Origin: Thiobacillus denitrificans
GTDB lineage: Bacteria; Pseudomonadota; Gammaproteobacteria; Burkholderiales; Thiobacillaceae
NCBI GenBank assembly: GCA_002343685.1
Contig: DDRS01000015.1
Span: forward strand, 62,001 to 126,000
DNA: 64,000 nt
Reading direction: 5' to 3'
Part shown: positions 17,389 to 26,778 of the stretch, piece by piece
Numbering within the stretch: the first letter of the stretch is position 1
Layout of the letters: each line of letters starts with the position of its first letter
Translations under genes and position numbers: made by a program
Notes under the pieces: generated by a model
The model's database searches: none
What the model saw: only the letters and a program-made list of their open reading frames with translations
What the model was told of the DNA's origin: nothing

Positions 17389-18054
17389 TCAATGCGTTGA
17401 AGCGGCCGCCTGCCTGCGCGAGGCCGGCATCTGTACCACCGTTACCTGCGGACCGGGCTTGAGCAGCGGTTCGACGCCGTCGATCGACGGGCCGAACAGT
17501 TCCATGGCCTCGTCCATGTCGCGCACCGGTGGTTCGGCCAGTTCCTGCGCGGCCACCGGAGACAGTGCTTCCAGTATCTGGAAGGCGGCGGCGTAGGGGC
17601 TGCCGTTGGCGTCGAGCTTGCGGCCGATGGCGGCGATCACGTGCACGGCGTCGCCGAGCAGTTCGAGAGCTTCCTCGACCGGTAACAGTGAGAGGAATTC
17701 GAGGAACAGCGGCACGTAATCCGGCAGTTCGGAGGCGCTGGCATCGAAGTCGTGCTTCCAGTATTCCTGCAGCAGATCGATCATGGCCGAGCCACGGTCG
17801 CGTGACTCGCCGTGGATGTGCTCGAACAGGTGCAGCGAGTGCGAGGGATTGCGGTCGAAGGTGGCGACATAGTTTTCCTGCAGCGCGATCAGCCTCGACT
17901 CGTGCAGTAGGTCGAACAGCGGCGCGAGTCGCGTCGGCGCGTCGCCATTGAAGTCGGTTTCGTCCTCCAGCGCGGCGTGCATCTCGGGTAGCGCCGCCAG
18001 CCACTCGGATTCCGGGTAGCACAGCAGCAGGGACAGGACTTTGAAGGTTTTCAT
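17389..18054 (-). CDS. narJ: Nitrate reductase molybdenum cofactor assembly chaperone
   Basis: 221 residues, the usual NarJ length, starting MKTFKVLSLLLCYPESEWL, a strongly conserved N-terminus. The LFEHIHGESRDRG motif (~77-89) and FLEFLSLLP are typical. NarJ binds the NarG N-terminus and holds the NarGH complex in the cytoplasm until the molybdenum cofactor is inserted; it is not part of the final enzyme. The gene begins 12 bases after narH and is preceded by AAGGAG. Confidence 0.95.
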   Translation of the reverse strand: MKTFKVLSLLLCYPESEWLAALPEMHAALEDETDFNGDAPTRLAPLFDLLHESRLIALQENYVATFDRNPSHSLHLFEHIHGESRDRGSAMIDLLQEYWKHDFDASASELPDYVPLFLEFLSLLPVEEALELLGDAVHVIAAIGRKLDANGSPYAAAFQILEALSPVAAQELAEPPVRDMDEAMELFGPSIDGVEPLLKPGPQVTVVQMPASRRQAAASTH

Positions 18055-18066
18055 GGTGCGGGCTCC

Positions 18067-19614
18067 TTAACCGGTTTTCTTCTTGGCGTGCAGCTGCGAC
18101 AGGTCGACCGGGACGGCATTCCTGCGGTTGCCGAACAGGGTGGTCTTGGGCGAGACGCCGTCGGAACAGCCGTTGCCGAAGGTGAAGCCGCAGCTCGACT
18201 TCTCCTCGAAGGTGTTGATCGTCTCCTCGCGGTGGGTCGTGGGGACGACGAAACGGTCCTCGTAGTTGGCGATCGCGAGATAACGGTACATCTCGTCGGC
18301 CTGCTTCGAGGTGAGTCCCACCTGGTCGAGCGCGGCGGTGTTGGGCTTGCCCTCCACCGACTTGCCGCGCATGTAGGCGCGCATCGCCAGCAGGCGGTCG
18401 AGCGCGGTGATCACCGGTTTTTCCTTGCCGCCGGTCAACAGGTTGGCGAGATAGGTGATCGGAATGCGCAAGGATTTGGTGTCGGGAATGATGCCGTTCA
18501 TGCCCATCTGGCCCGATTCGGCCGCGGCCTGGATCGGCGAGAGCGGCGGCACGTACCACACCATCGGCAGCGTGCGGTATTCCGGGTGCAGCGGGAAGGC
18601 GATCTTCCAGTCGATCGCCATCTTGTACACCGGCGACTTCACGGCGGCATCGAGCCAGGCTTCCGGGATGCCCTCGGCGCGCGCGGCGGCGATGACTTCA
18701 GGGTCGCTTGGGTCGAGGAAGATCTTCAGCTGCGCTTCGTAGAGCTCCTTCTCGTCGGTCACGCTGGCGGCTTCCTCGATGCGGTCGGCGTCGTACAGGA
18801 TGACCCCCAGATAACGGATGCGGCCGACGCAGGATTCCGAGCAGACGGTCGGCTGGCCGGCCTCGATGCGCGGATAGCAGAAGATGCACTTCTCCGCCTT
18901 GCCGCTTTTCCAGTTGTAATAGATCTTCTTGTACGGGCAGCCCGAGATGCACATGCGCCAGCCGCGGCACTTGTCCTGGTCGACCAGCACGATGCCGTCC
19001 TCCTCGCGCTTGTAGATCGAGCCCGAGGGGCAGGAGGCGACGCAGGTCGGGTTGAGGCAGTGCTCGCATAGCCGCGGCAGGTACATCAGGAAGGTGTTCT
19101 CGAAGGTCGAGTGCATTTCCTTCTGCACGTTGTCGAAGTTCTTGTCGCGGCTGCGCGAGGCGAACTCGCCGCCGAGGTCGTCTTCCCAGTTCGGGCCCCA
19201 GTGGATCTTGTCCATCTTCTTGCCGGTGATGGCCGAGATCGGGCGCGCGGTCGGCGGCGTTTCGGACAATGGCGCCTTCTGCAGGTGCTGGTAGTCGTAG
19301 GTGAAGGGCTCGTAGTAGTCGTCGATCTCCGGCAGGTTGGGGTTGCCGAAAAGGTTGGCAAGGATTTTCAGGCGGCTGCCCTGGCGCGGTTCGAGCTTGC
19401 CGTCGCCCTTGAGCTTCCAGCCGCCGTTCCATACGTCCTGGTTCTCCCACTGCTTGGGATAGCCGATACCGGGCTTGGACTCGACGTTGTTGAACCAGGC
19501 GTATTCCATGCCTTCGCGTGAGGTCCACACGTTCTTGCAGGTGACCGAGCAGGTATGGCAGCCGATGCACTTGTCGAGGTTCAGCACCATCGCGATTTGC
19601 GCACGCACTTTCAT
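18067..19614 (-). CDS. narH: Respiratory nitrate reductase beta subunit (Fe-S)
   Basis: 515 residues. The four cysteine clusters that bind one [3Fe-4S] and three [4Fe-4S] centres are visible: CIGCHTCSVTC (16-26), CEHCLNPTCVASCP, CRGWRMCISGCP and CIFCYPRIEAG plus CSESC. The third cluster has Trp instead of its second Cys, the known signature of the [3Fe-4S] centre. NarH conducts electrons from NarI to NarG on the cytoplasmic side. GGAGT precedes the ATG. A 117-base spacer with two hairpins separates it from narG. Confidence 0.96.
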   Translation of the reverse strand: MKVRAQIAMVLNLDKCIGCHTCSVTCKNVWTSREGMEYAWFNNVESKPGIGYPKQWENQDVWNGGWKLKGDGKLEPRQGSRLKILANLFGNPNLPEIDDYYEPFTYDYQHLQKAPLSETPPTARPISAITGKKMDKIHWGPNWEDDLGGEFASRSRDKNFDNVQKEMHSTFENTFLMYLPRLCEHCLNPTCVASCPSGSIYKREEDGIVLVDQDKCRGWRMCISGCPYKKIYYNWKSGKAEKCIFCYPRIEAGQPTVCSESCVGRIRYLGVILYDADRIEEAASVTDEKELYEAQLKIFLDPSDPEVIAAARAEGIPEAWLDAAVKSPVYKMAIDWKIAFPLHPEYRTLPMVWYVPPLSPIQAAAESGQMGMNGIIPDTKSLRIPITYLANLLTGGKEKPVITALDRLLAMRAYMRGKSVEGKPNTAALDQVGLTSKQADEMYRYLAIANYEDRFVVPTTHREETINTFEEKSSCGFTFGNGCSDGVSPKTTLFGNRRNAVPVDLSQLHAKKKTG

Positions 19615-19632
19615 GTTGTTACTCCTTGCCTG

Positions 19633-19718
19633 ACAGGGGCGGCGTGCCCCTGTGCGTTGTAAAAACCCCGCACCGGAGAGAGGTGGCGCGGGTAAGAAGG
19701 GCGGGAGACACCCTTCTT
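19633..19718 (-). other. Two hairpins in the narG-narH spacer
   Basis: Two perfect 8-bp stems lie between narG and narH: AAGAAGGG/CCCTTCTT (19694-19701 and 19711-19718, loop 9) just after the narG stop, and ACAGGGGC/GCCCCTGT (19633-19640 and 19646-19653, loop 5) 18 bases before narH. No T run follows either on the minus strand, so they look like mRNA processing or stability elements rather than terminators. Confidence 0.6.
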
Positions 19719-19731
19719 GAAGCGTTTCATT

Positions 19732-22700
19732 TCAGTGCTCGACCAGCGGACCTTCCATCCAGTCCACCTTCTGCATCTTGCGCACGATCACGTATTCGTC
19801 GCGGTTGGAACCCACCGTGCCGTAGTAATTGAAGCCGTAGGCCAGCTGCGCGTAGCCGCCGATCATGTGCGTGGGCTTGGTGATGGTGCGCGTCACCGAG
19901 TTGTGGATGCCGCCACGGAATCCGCTCACCTCGGCTCCCGGCACGTTGATGATCTTTTCCTGCGCGTGATACATCAGGCACATGCCCTTGGGCACGCGCT
20001 GGCTGACCACGACGCGCGCAGTCAGCGTGCCGTTGACGTTGAACACCTCGACCCAGTCGTTGTCGACCAGGCCGGCCTGCTTGGCCTCGATCTCGGACAC
20101 CCAGACGTGCGGGCCGCCGCGCGACAGCGTGAGCATGCGCAGGTTGTCGGTGTAGGTGCTGTGGATGCCCCATTTCTGGTGCGGGGTGATCCAATTGAGC
20201 ACCAGCTCGTGGTGGCCGTTCGGCTTCTTGCCCAGCAGCGGCGCGATCGTCTTGGTGTCGACCGGCGGCTTGTACACACACAGGCCCTCGCCGAAATCCA
20301 GCATCCACTGATGGTCCTGGTAGAACTGCTGGCGTCCGGTGAGGGTGCGCCATGGAATCAGTTCGTGCACATTGGTGAAACAGGCGTTGTACGACACGTG
20401 CTCCGATTCCAGACCCGACCAGGTCGGCGAGGAGATGATCTTGCGCGGCTGCACCTGGATGTCGCGGAAGCGGATCTTGTCGTCCTCGCGCGAACTGGCC
20501 AGATGCGTGTGGTCGCGGCCGGTGATCTTCGACAGCGCTTCCCACGCCTTCACCGCCACATGGCCATTGGTTTCCGGCGCCAGCATCAGGACCACTTCGC
20601 AGGCATCGATGGCCGATTCGATCTTCGGCAGCCCCTGGCTGACACCTTCCTCGGTGACGGTGTAGTTCAGTTCGGCGAGCTGCTGCACTTCGACTTCGGT
20701 ATTCCAGCTGATGCCCTTGCCGCCGTTTCCGACCTTGGTCATCAGCGGGCCCAGTGCGGTGAATTTCTTGTAGGTGTCGCCATAATCGCGCGTCACCACG
20801 GTCATCGTCGGCAGGGTCTTGCCGGGGATGGGATCGACCTCGCCATTCTTCCAGTCGCGCACGCCCAGGCTTTGCCCCAGTTCGGACGGCGTGTCGTGCA
20901 TCAGTGGCGTCAGCACCAGGTCCTTCTGCGTGCCAAGATGGGTGGCGGCGAGCTCGGAGAACTTCTTCGCGATGGTCTTGTAGATTTCCCAGTCCGACTT
21001 CGATTCCCATAGCGGCTGCACCGCCTCGGATAGCGGATGGATGAAAGGATGCATGTCCGAGGTGTTGAGGTCGTCCTTCTCGTACCAGGTGGCCGACGGC
21101 AGCACGATGTCGGAATAGAGGCAGGTGGTCGACATGCGGAAATCCAGCGTGACCAGCAGGTCCAGTTTCCCTTCGGCGCCCTTGTCGTGCCACACGACTT
21201 CCTTCGGCTTGGCCTCGCCCAATTCACCGAGGTCCGGTCCCAGCACCGCGTTCTGGGTGCCGAGCAGATACTTGAGAAAATACTCGTGGCCCTTGCCTGA
21301 GGAACCCAGCAGGTTGGAACGCCACACGAACAGGTTGCGCGGGAAGTTCTTCGGGTTGTCCGGATCCTCGCAGGAGAACCTGAGCGCGCCGCTCTTGATC
21401 TGTTCGACGGCATACTTGATCGGGTCGATGCCGGCAGCGTCCGCCGCCCGGGTGATGTCGAGCGGGTTGGTCTCCAGCTGCGGCGCGGAAGGCAGCCAGC
21501 CCATGCGTTCGGCGCGCACGTTGAAATCGATCAGCCGGTAGTCGCCGTTTTTCTTGTCCGCCGTTGGCGACAGGATCTCCGACGCCGCCAGCTTCTCGTG
21601 GCGCCACTGGCTGGTGTGGGCGTAGAAGAAGGAGGTGGAATTCATCTGCCGCGGCGGACGATGCCAGTCGAGGCCGAACGCCAGCGGCGCCCAGCCGGTC
21701 TGCGGCCGCAGTTTTTCCTGGCCGACGTAGTGCGCCCAGCCGCCACCCGACTGGCCGATGCAGCCGCACATCATCAGGAGGTTCATGATGCCGCGGTAGA
21801 TCATGTCGTTGTGGTACCAGTGGTTGAGCGCCGCGCCGAGGATGACCATGGACTTGCCCAGGGTCTTGTCCGCGTTGTCGGCGAACTCGCGCGCCACCGT
21901 GATGATGTCGGCGCGCGGTACGCCGCAGTGCTTCTCGGCCCAGGCCGGGGTGTAGGGCACATCGTCGTCGTAGCTCTTGGGCAGGTTTGGCCCGCCGAGG
22001 CCGCGGTCGACGCCATAGTTGGCCAGCGTCAGGTCGTAGACGGTGGCCACATACACGTCCTTGCCGCCGACGCTGATGAGCTTGACCGGCAGGTTGCGGA
22101 CGAGCAGCTCGTCGTGATCGTCGCCGCCGAAGTAGGGCATGGCGACCTCGACGATGTCGTCGTAGTTGCTCAGCAGGCTCAGCTGCGGCTTCACCTCTTT
22201 ATTGGAATAGCCGTCGCGCATTTCCAGGTTCCAGGCGCCGGACTGGCCCCAGCGGAAACCGATCGATCCATTGGGTGCGACCAGGTAACCGGTGTTCTCG
22301 TCGTACACCACGGTTTTCCATTCGGGATTGTTGTCCTGCCCCATGTGGCCGGTGAGGTCGGAGGCACGTAGATAGCGGTCGGCGATCAGCTGGCCTTCGT
22401 GCATCTTCAGCATGACCAGCATCGGCATGTCGTTGTACTGGCGGCAGTAGGTATCGAAATATTGGCTTTTGTTCTTGTTGTGGAATTCGCTGAGGATGAC
22501 GTGGCCCATCGCCAGGGCCAGCGCGGCGTCGGTGCCCTGGCGCGGCGCCAGCCAGATGTCGCCGAATTTCACCATTTCGCCGAAGTCGCTCGATACCGCC
22601 ACCGTCTTGGTGCCCTTGTAGCGCACCTCGGTGTAGAAGTGGGCGTCCGGCGTGCGGGTCTGCGGCACGTTGGAGCCCCATACCATCAGATAGGTGGAGT

Positions 22701-23433
22701 TGTACCAGTCGGCCGATTCCGGTACGTCGGTCTGCTCGCCCCACACCTGCGGGCTCGAGGGCGGCAGGTCGCAGTACCAGTCGTAGAACGAACCGCAGAC
22801 GCCGCCGATCAGCGACATGTAGCGCGAGCCGGCCGCGTAGCTCACCATCGACATGGCGGGAATCGGCGAGAAGCCGTAGATGCGGTCGGGACCGAATTCC
22901 TTGATGGTGAAGACGTTGGAAGCGGCGATCATTTCCGTCACCTCGTCCCACTTGGCGCGCACGAAGCCGCCCTGGCCGCGTACCGACTTGTAGCGCTTCG
23001 CCTTCTCGGGGTCCTGGCTGATCGATTTCCAGGCCGCCACCGGGTCCAGGGTCTTGCGTGCCTCGCGCCACATTTCCATCAGGCGGCCGCGGATCAGCGG
23101 ATACTTCACCCGTTGCGCCGAATAGACATACCAGGAATAGCTGGCCCCGCGCGGACAGCCGCGCGGCTCGTGGTTGGGCAGGTCGGGGCGGGTACGCGGG
23201 TAGTCGGTCTGCTGGATTTCCCAGGTGATGAGGCCGTTCTTGACGAAGATTTTCCAGCTGCACGATCCGGTGCAGTTCACCCCGTGGGTGGAACGCACCA
23301 CCTTGTCCTGCTGCCAGCGGCTGCGGTAGGCGTTTTCCCAGCTGCGGTCTTCATCCTTGATAGCGCCGTGGCCGTCGGAGAATTCGCCGAGGGTCTTCTT
23401 GAAGAACGTCAGTCGGTCGAGGAAGTGACTCAT
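19732..23433 (-). CDS. narG: Respiratory nitrate reductase alpha subunit (catalytic)
   Basis: 1233 residues, the size of membrane-bound NarG. The N-terminal FS0 cluster ligands His50, Cys54, Cys58 and Cys93 are visible (STHGVNCTGSC and RGCPRG), one residue shifted from E. coli. The molybdenum region contains YLMVWGSNVPQTRTPDAHF, with the conserved Asn and Asp environment. There is no Tat signal, so it faces the cytoplasm, as usual for NarG. It reduces nitrate to nitrite with a bis-MGD cofactor. AGGAG precedes the ATG. A palindromic repeat separates it from narK2 upstream. Confidence 0.97.
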   Translation of the reverse strand: MSHFLDRLTFFKKTLGEFSDGHGAIKDEDRSWENAYRSRWQQDKVVRSTHGVNCTGSCSWKIFVKNGLITWEIQQTDYPRTRPDLPNHEPRGCPRGASYSWYVYSAQRVKYPLIRGRLMEMWREARKTLDPVAAWKSISQDPEKAKRYKSVRGQGGFVRAKWDEVTEMIAASNVFTIKEFGPDRIYGFSPIPAMSMVSYAAGSRYMSLIGGVCGSFYDWYCDLPPSSPQVWGEQTDVPESADWYNSTYLMVWGSNVPQTRTPDAHFYTEVRYKGTKTVAVSSDFGEMVKFGDIWLAPRQGTDAALALAMGHVILSEFHNKNKSQYFDTYCRQYNDMPMLVMLKMHEGQLIADRYLRASDLTGHMGQDNNPEWKTVVYDENTGYLVAPNGSIGFRWGQSGAWNLEMRDGYSNKEVKPQLSLLSNYDDIVEVAMPYFGGDDHDELLVRNLPVKLISVGGKDVYVATVYDLTLANYGVDRGLGGPNLPKSYDDDVPYTPAWAEKHCGVPRADIITVAREFADNADKTLGKSMVILGAALNHWYHNDMIYRGIMNLLMMCGCIGQSGGGWAHYVGQEKLRPQTGWAPLAFGLDWHRPPRQMNSTSFFYAHTSQWRHEKLAASEILSPTADKKNGDYRLIDFNVRAERMGWLPSAPQLETNPLDITRAADAAGIDPIKYAVEQIKSGALRFSCEDPDNPKNFPRNLFVWRSNLLGSSGKGHEYFLKYLLGTQNAVLGPDLGELGEAKPKEVVWHDKGAEGKLDLLVTLDFRMSTTCLYSDIVLPSATWYEKDDLNTSDMHPFIHPLSEAVQPLWESKSDWEIYKTIAKKFSELAATHLGTQKDLVLTPLMHDTPSELGQSLGVRDWKNGEVDPIPGKTLPTMTVVTRDYGDTYKKFTALGPLMTKVGNGGKGISWNTEVEVQQLAELNYTVTEEGVSQGLPKIESAIDACEVVLMLAPETNGHVAVKAWEALSKITGRDHTHLASSREDDKIRFRDIQVQPRKIISSPTWSGLESEHVSYNACFTNVHELIPWRTLTGRQQFYQDHQWMLDFGEGLCVYKPPVDTKTIAPLLGKKPNGHHELVLNWITPHQKWGIHSTYTDNLRMLTLSRGGPHVWVSEIEAKQAGLVDNDWVEVFNVNGTLTARVVVSQRVPKGMCLMYHAQEKIINVPGAEVSGFRGGIHNSVTRTITKPTHMIGGYAQLAYGFNYYGTVGSNRDEYVIVRKMQKVDWMEGPLVEH

Positions 23434-23460
23434 TTTTGCTCGCTCCTAAAGTTGTTCGCG

Positions 23461-23530
23461 GTAAGCGGTTAGCAGTGAGCGGTGAGTGAGACTGCGGCTT
23501 TTCCGCTTCCTGCTCACCGCTTCCTGCTTA
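23461..23530. repeat. Dispersed palindromic repeat, copy 1 (narK2-narG spacer)
   Basis: An imperfect inverted repeat: the left arm contains GTAAGCGGTTAGCAGTGAGC (from 23461) and the right arm contains GCTCACCGCTTCCTGCTTAC (23512-23531). Its words (GTAAGC, GCGGTGAGC, GAGCAG) recur in two ATPase-operon spacers in this window. The arm even overlaps the stop codon of narK2 at 23528-23530. It looks like a REP/BIME-like transcribed intergenic repeat. Confidence 0.6.
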
Positions 23531-25138
23531 CGGATTCTTGATGTACGCGTTCTTGCGCAGGTAGAACCACCAGTTGATCAGCAGGCATAGGGCGTAGAAG
23601 ACGGCGAAGCCGTACATCGCCATTTCCGGTGTGCCCGCCTTGATCTGGTTCTTGATCACCTCGGGGGCGATGAATGAACCATAGGCGGCAACGGCGGATG
23701 TCCAACCCAGAACGGGGCCGGCCTGAACGCGGTCGAAGATCACGCCGACAGTCCGGAAGGTCGAGCCGTTGCCGATCCCGGTGGCGGCGAACAGCACGAC
23801 GAACACCACCAGGAATTGTGTGAAATACATCTCGGGGGTGGCAGAGTGATACGCCTGCATCATGACCCATCCGGCGTAGGCCGAAGCGACGACCATCACC
23901 GCAGAAATGATCTGGGTGACGATGGAGCCCCCCACCTTGTCGGCGATCCAGCCGCCGACCGGACGGATCAGCGCGCCGACGAAGGGACCGATCCAGGCAT
24001 AGGTCAGCGCGGATGGCCCATTGGGGTTGTTGACGTGCGTCCAGATGCCCGTGGCGGCATCCAGGGTGTGGCTGTCGCCGAAGATCACCTTGATCGACAG
24101 CGGCAGCGCCATCGAGAACCCGATGAAGGATCCGAAAGTGACGAGGTAGAGCGCGGTCATCGACCAGGTGTGGCGGTTCTTGAAGATGGCGAACTGCTTG
24201 CCGATGTTTTCCTTCATCGTGCCGAAGGCTGCCAGCTTCAGGATCAGCAGGGTGACCACGATGATGAGCGGCATCGCCACCCACATGTTGAGCACGCCCA
24301 GGCCGGTCGGCGCGGGCAGGTAGAGATAGAGGCCGCCGATGGCGGGCACGAAGACCAGGGTATAGAGCCAGGTGATCTTGATAAAGGCAAACACGGTACC
24401 GCCGATGTCGGGAGATACAGGCAACAGGTTGTTCATGCCGAACCAGGCGATGATGCCCAGCGGTACCAGAGACAGCGCCCAGGTGAGCCCGGCGTTCTGG
24501 ATGTAGGTGGGGGTGCCGGCGAGGATCTTGCCGAAGATCCAGCCGCTGTCCTTCACCAGTGTCATCGGCTCGCCGCCCAGCGCGCCGAACACGCTGACCG
24601 TCATCACCAGCGGAATCAGGATCTGCATGGTGGTGACGCCGAAGTTGCCGAGCCCGGCGTTGATTCCCAGCGCGGTGCCTTGGAGGCGCTTCGGAAAGAA
24701 GGTGCTGATGTTGGACATCGAGCTGGCGAAGTTGCCGCCGCCCACGCCTGACCACAGCGCCATCAGCTGGAACGACCACAGCGGCCAGTCCGGATGCTGC
24801 AGGACGATGCCGGTGCCGATCGCGGGGGCCAGGAGCATTGAGGTCGTCAGGAAGATGACGTTGCGCCCGCCCGCCAATCGGATGAAGAAGGAGGAGGGAA
24901 TGCGCATGGTCGCGCCAGCCAGGCCAGAGATCGCGGTCAACGTGAACAGCTCGTCCTTGCTGAACGGAAAGCCCAGGTTGGCCATCTGCACGGTGATGAT
25001 TCCCCACATCAGCCACACGGCGAAGCCGCACAGCAGGGCCGGAACCGATATCCACAGGTTGCGGTAGGCAATCTTCCTGCCGGTCGTTTCCCAGAAGGTG
25101 GCGTCTTCCGGGTTCCATTCTTTGATATTGGTGGGCAT
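23528..25138 (-). CDS. narK2: Nitrate/nitrite transporter, second NarK
   Basis: 536 residues, a major facilitator with about twelve segments, longer than NarK1 because of a hydrophilic insertion and longer loops around residues 180-330. MFS nitrate signatures include the stretch TLTAISGLAGATMRIPSSFF (~47-66) and WSGVGGGNFASSMSNISTF (~129-147). In bacteria with tandem narK genes, one protein is usually a nitrate/proton symporter and the other a nitrate/nitrite antiporter; which is which cannot be settled here. AGGAGCG precedes the ATG. It lies 27 bases after narK1 and ahead of narG in one operon. Confidence 0.92.
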   Translation of the reverse strand: MPTNIKEWNPEDATFWETTGRKIAYRNLWISVPALLCGFAVWLMWGIITVQMANLGFPFSKDELFTLTAISGLAGATMRIPSSFFIRLAGGRNVIFLTTSMLLAPAIGTGIVLQHPDWPLWSFQLMALWSGVGGGNFASSMSNISTFFPKRLQGTALGINAGLGNFGVTTMQILIPLVMTVSVFGALGGEPMTLVKDSGWIFGKILAGTPTYIQNAGLTWALSLVPLGIIAWFGMNNLLPVSPDIGGTVFAFIKITWLYTLVFVPAIGGLYLYLPAPTGLGVLNMWVAMPLIIVVTLLILKLAAFGTMKENIGKQFAIFKNRHTWSMTALYLVTFGSFIGFSMALPLSIKVIFGDSHTLDAATGIWTHVNNPNGPSALTYAWIGPFVGALIRPVGGWIADKVGGSIVTQIISAVMVVASAYAGWVMMQAYHSATPEMYFTQFLVVFVVLFAATGIGNGSTFRTVGVIFDRVQAGPVLGWTSAVAAYGSFIAPEVIKNQIKAGTPEMAMYGFAVFYALCLLINWWFYLRKNAYIKNP

Positions 25139-25165
25139 AGATCGCTCCTGGCGTGAAAGGGGGGA

Positions 25166-26419
25166 TTACTCGAGCGGGTCGGCGCCTGCGGTCCTGATCA
25201 TCGGCAGCTTGCGGACCTCGGTCAGGTACATCCAGATCAGCGATACCCAGGTGATGCCGTACATCAGCATGAAGATGCCGCTGTTGATGCCGGTGAGATC
25301 GACGATGGCGCCGAACAGAATGGGCAGCACAAAGCCACCGAGGCCGCCCATCAGGCCGACGATGCCGGAGATGACGCCGATGTTGTCGGGGTATTCGTCG
25401 GAGATGTACTTGAATACCGAGGCCTTGCCGAATGCCCAGCACAGGCCCAGCACGAACAGCAGCGCGGTGAACACCCAGACGTTGAGGCCGATGTGCAGCG
25501 CGAATTCGCCCTTGGTGGTCTGGACCACCATGTCGGTCTGCGGGTAAGACAACAGGAACAGGCAGATCCACGATACCCACATCACCCACCAGGTGAGCCG
25601 GTGCGCGCCGATCTTGTCGGAGATCCATCCACCCACTGCGCGCATCACGCCGCCTGGCAGCGAGAAGCAGGCTGCCATCAGTGCAGCCGTCTTGATGGAG
25701 AAGCCGTACTCGGTGATGAAATATTTGGTCAGCCAGAGCGATAGGGCCACATAGCCGCCGAACACGATCGAGTAATACTGGGAGAGCTTCCAGACGTTGG
25801 GGTCTTTCAGCGCGGCGAGCTGTTGCCTGAACGTGATGTGCCCGGACACGTGATGCGTCGTGTCGGTATAGGTGAATATCCAGAAGAGCATGGCCACGAT
25901 CAGCATGGCCACCGCATACACGTGCGGCACGGACTGCCAGCCGTAGGCGACCACCAGGGAGGGCGCGACGAACTTGGTCAGCGCCGCGCCCGAGTTGCCG
26001 GCGCCGAAGATGCCCATGGCAAATCCCTGCCGCTTTTTCGGGAACCAGCGGGCCACGTAAGCGATGCCGACCGAGAAGGATCCCCCGGCCACGCCGACGA
26101 ACAGCGCCAGCAGCAGGAAATGCCAGTATGCGGTGGCGTAGCCGATCAGCCAGATTGGCACGACCGTCGCCAGCATCAATACGAAAAAGACGATGCGGCC
26201 GCCCAGCTTGTCGGTCCACATGCCGAGTGGCAACCGGATGAGCGAGCCTGTCAGCACTGGCGTGGCCACCAGGATGCCGAACTCGGTCTCGTTCAGGCTC
26301 AGCATTTTCTTGATGGGGATGCCGATGATCGCGAACATCATCCACACGGCGAAGCAGGTGGTGAACGCCAGCGTGCTCAGCGTGAGCACGGAAATCTGCT
26401 TTTGGGTCTGGGTCGCCAT
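25166..26419 (-). CDS. narK: Nitrate/nitrite transporter, first NarK
   Basis: 417 residues with twelve hydrophobic segments. NarK/NasA family signatures include GILVATPVLTGSLIRLPLG (~48-66), GVAGGSFSVGIAYVARWFP (~110-128) and GIFGAGNSGAALT. It imports nitrate and/or exchanges nitrite across the inner membrane to feed NarG, whose active site is cytoplasmic. AAAGGA lies before the ATG. It is the first gene of the nar operon, and a NarL-type inverted repeat lies about 110-130 bases upstream of the start. Confidence 0.92.
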   Translation of the reverse strand: MATQTQKQISVLTLSTLAFTTCFAVWMMFAIIGIPIKKMLSLNETEFGILVATPVLTGSLIRLPLGMWTDKLGGRIVFFVLMLATVVPIWLIGYATAYWHFLLLALFVGVAGGSFSVGIAYVARWFPKKRQGFAMGIFGAGNSGAALTKFVAPSLVVAYGWQSVPHVYAVAMLIVAMLFWIFTYTDTTHHVSGHITFRQQLAALKDPNVWKLSQYYSIVFGGYVALSLWLTKYFITEYGFSIKTAALMAACFSLPGGVMRAVGGWISDKIGAHRLTWWVMWVSWICLFLLSYPQTDMVVQTTKGEFALHIGLNVWVFTALLFVLGLCWAFGKASVFKYISDEYPDNIGVISGIVGLMGGLGGFVLPILFGAIVDLTGINSGIFMLMYGITWVSLIWMYLTEVRKLPMIRTAGADPLE

Positions 26420-26778
26420 GACGCATCCTTTACCGAGATTTCAAGACTGGTTTATCTGAAATGTTGACCGCAGTGTATGCCTATGGATGTAGATGAAAAG
26501 AGCGGGATTTGTATGTTTTGGGACGCTTTCTACCTCCAAAGAGGTAGTGGGGGTATTCAGCTAATTCAATGTTTTATCACAGGTATTTTGGATATTGTTT
26601 GGCGTGGGACAGGGCAATAGATATATTGGGAGTAGCTCTTCAGCGGTGGAGACTGCCCGGAAGTGAGGTGCTATATTTTGAATCGTAACGAGGTGGCCTG
26701 TCCGATGTGATGCGTGGGCCGCCTGGGCCGGGCGCTTTAAGAAATCACACCCCTTTACCAGCACAACAGGAAACCCAA
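26420..26778. other. Divergent control region between the nar operon and a cytochrome c gene
   Basis: About 360 bases, clearly more AT-rich than the flanking genes. It contains the NarL-type site at 26531-26546 and possible -10 elements on both strands (for example TACACT on the minus strand near 26475, TATATT on the plus strand near 26671). I see no good FNR box. The strands probably share control by nitrate. Confidence 0.6.
26531..26546. promoter_or_regulatory. NarL/NarP-type 7-2-7 binding site
   Basis: TACCTCC-AA-AGAGGTA: two NarL heptamers (consensus TACYYMT) facing each other with the two-base spacing preferred by NarL/NarP. The second heptamer read on the minus strand is TACCTCT, an exact consensus match; the first has one deviation at the last base. 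It lies 112 bases before the narK1 start codon and ~230 before the divergent cytochrome. A NarX-NarL pair is encoded in the same window. Confidence 0.7.

Noticed and set aside
15027..17462. Long open frame of 811 codons on the plus strand
   Set aside because: It runs antisense to the SQR-like, narI and narJ genes, which have clear families and ribosome binding sites. Its sequence is rich in Arg, Gly, His and Asp, as expected for a shadow frame in GC-rich DNA.
23514..26426. 970-codon open frame on the minus strand
   Set aside because: It covers both narK genes in another frame on the same strand. The narK frames have MFS motifs and ribosome binding sites; this one has none.
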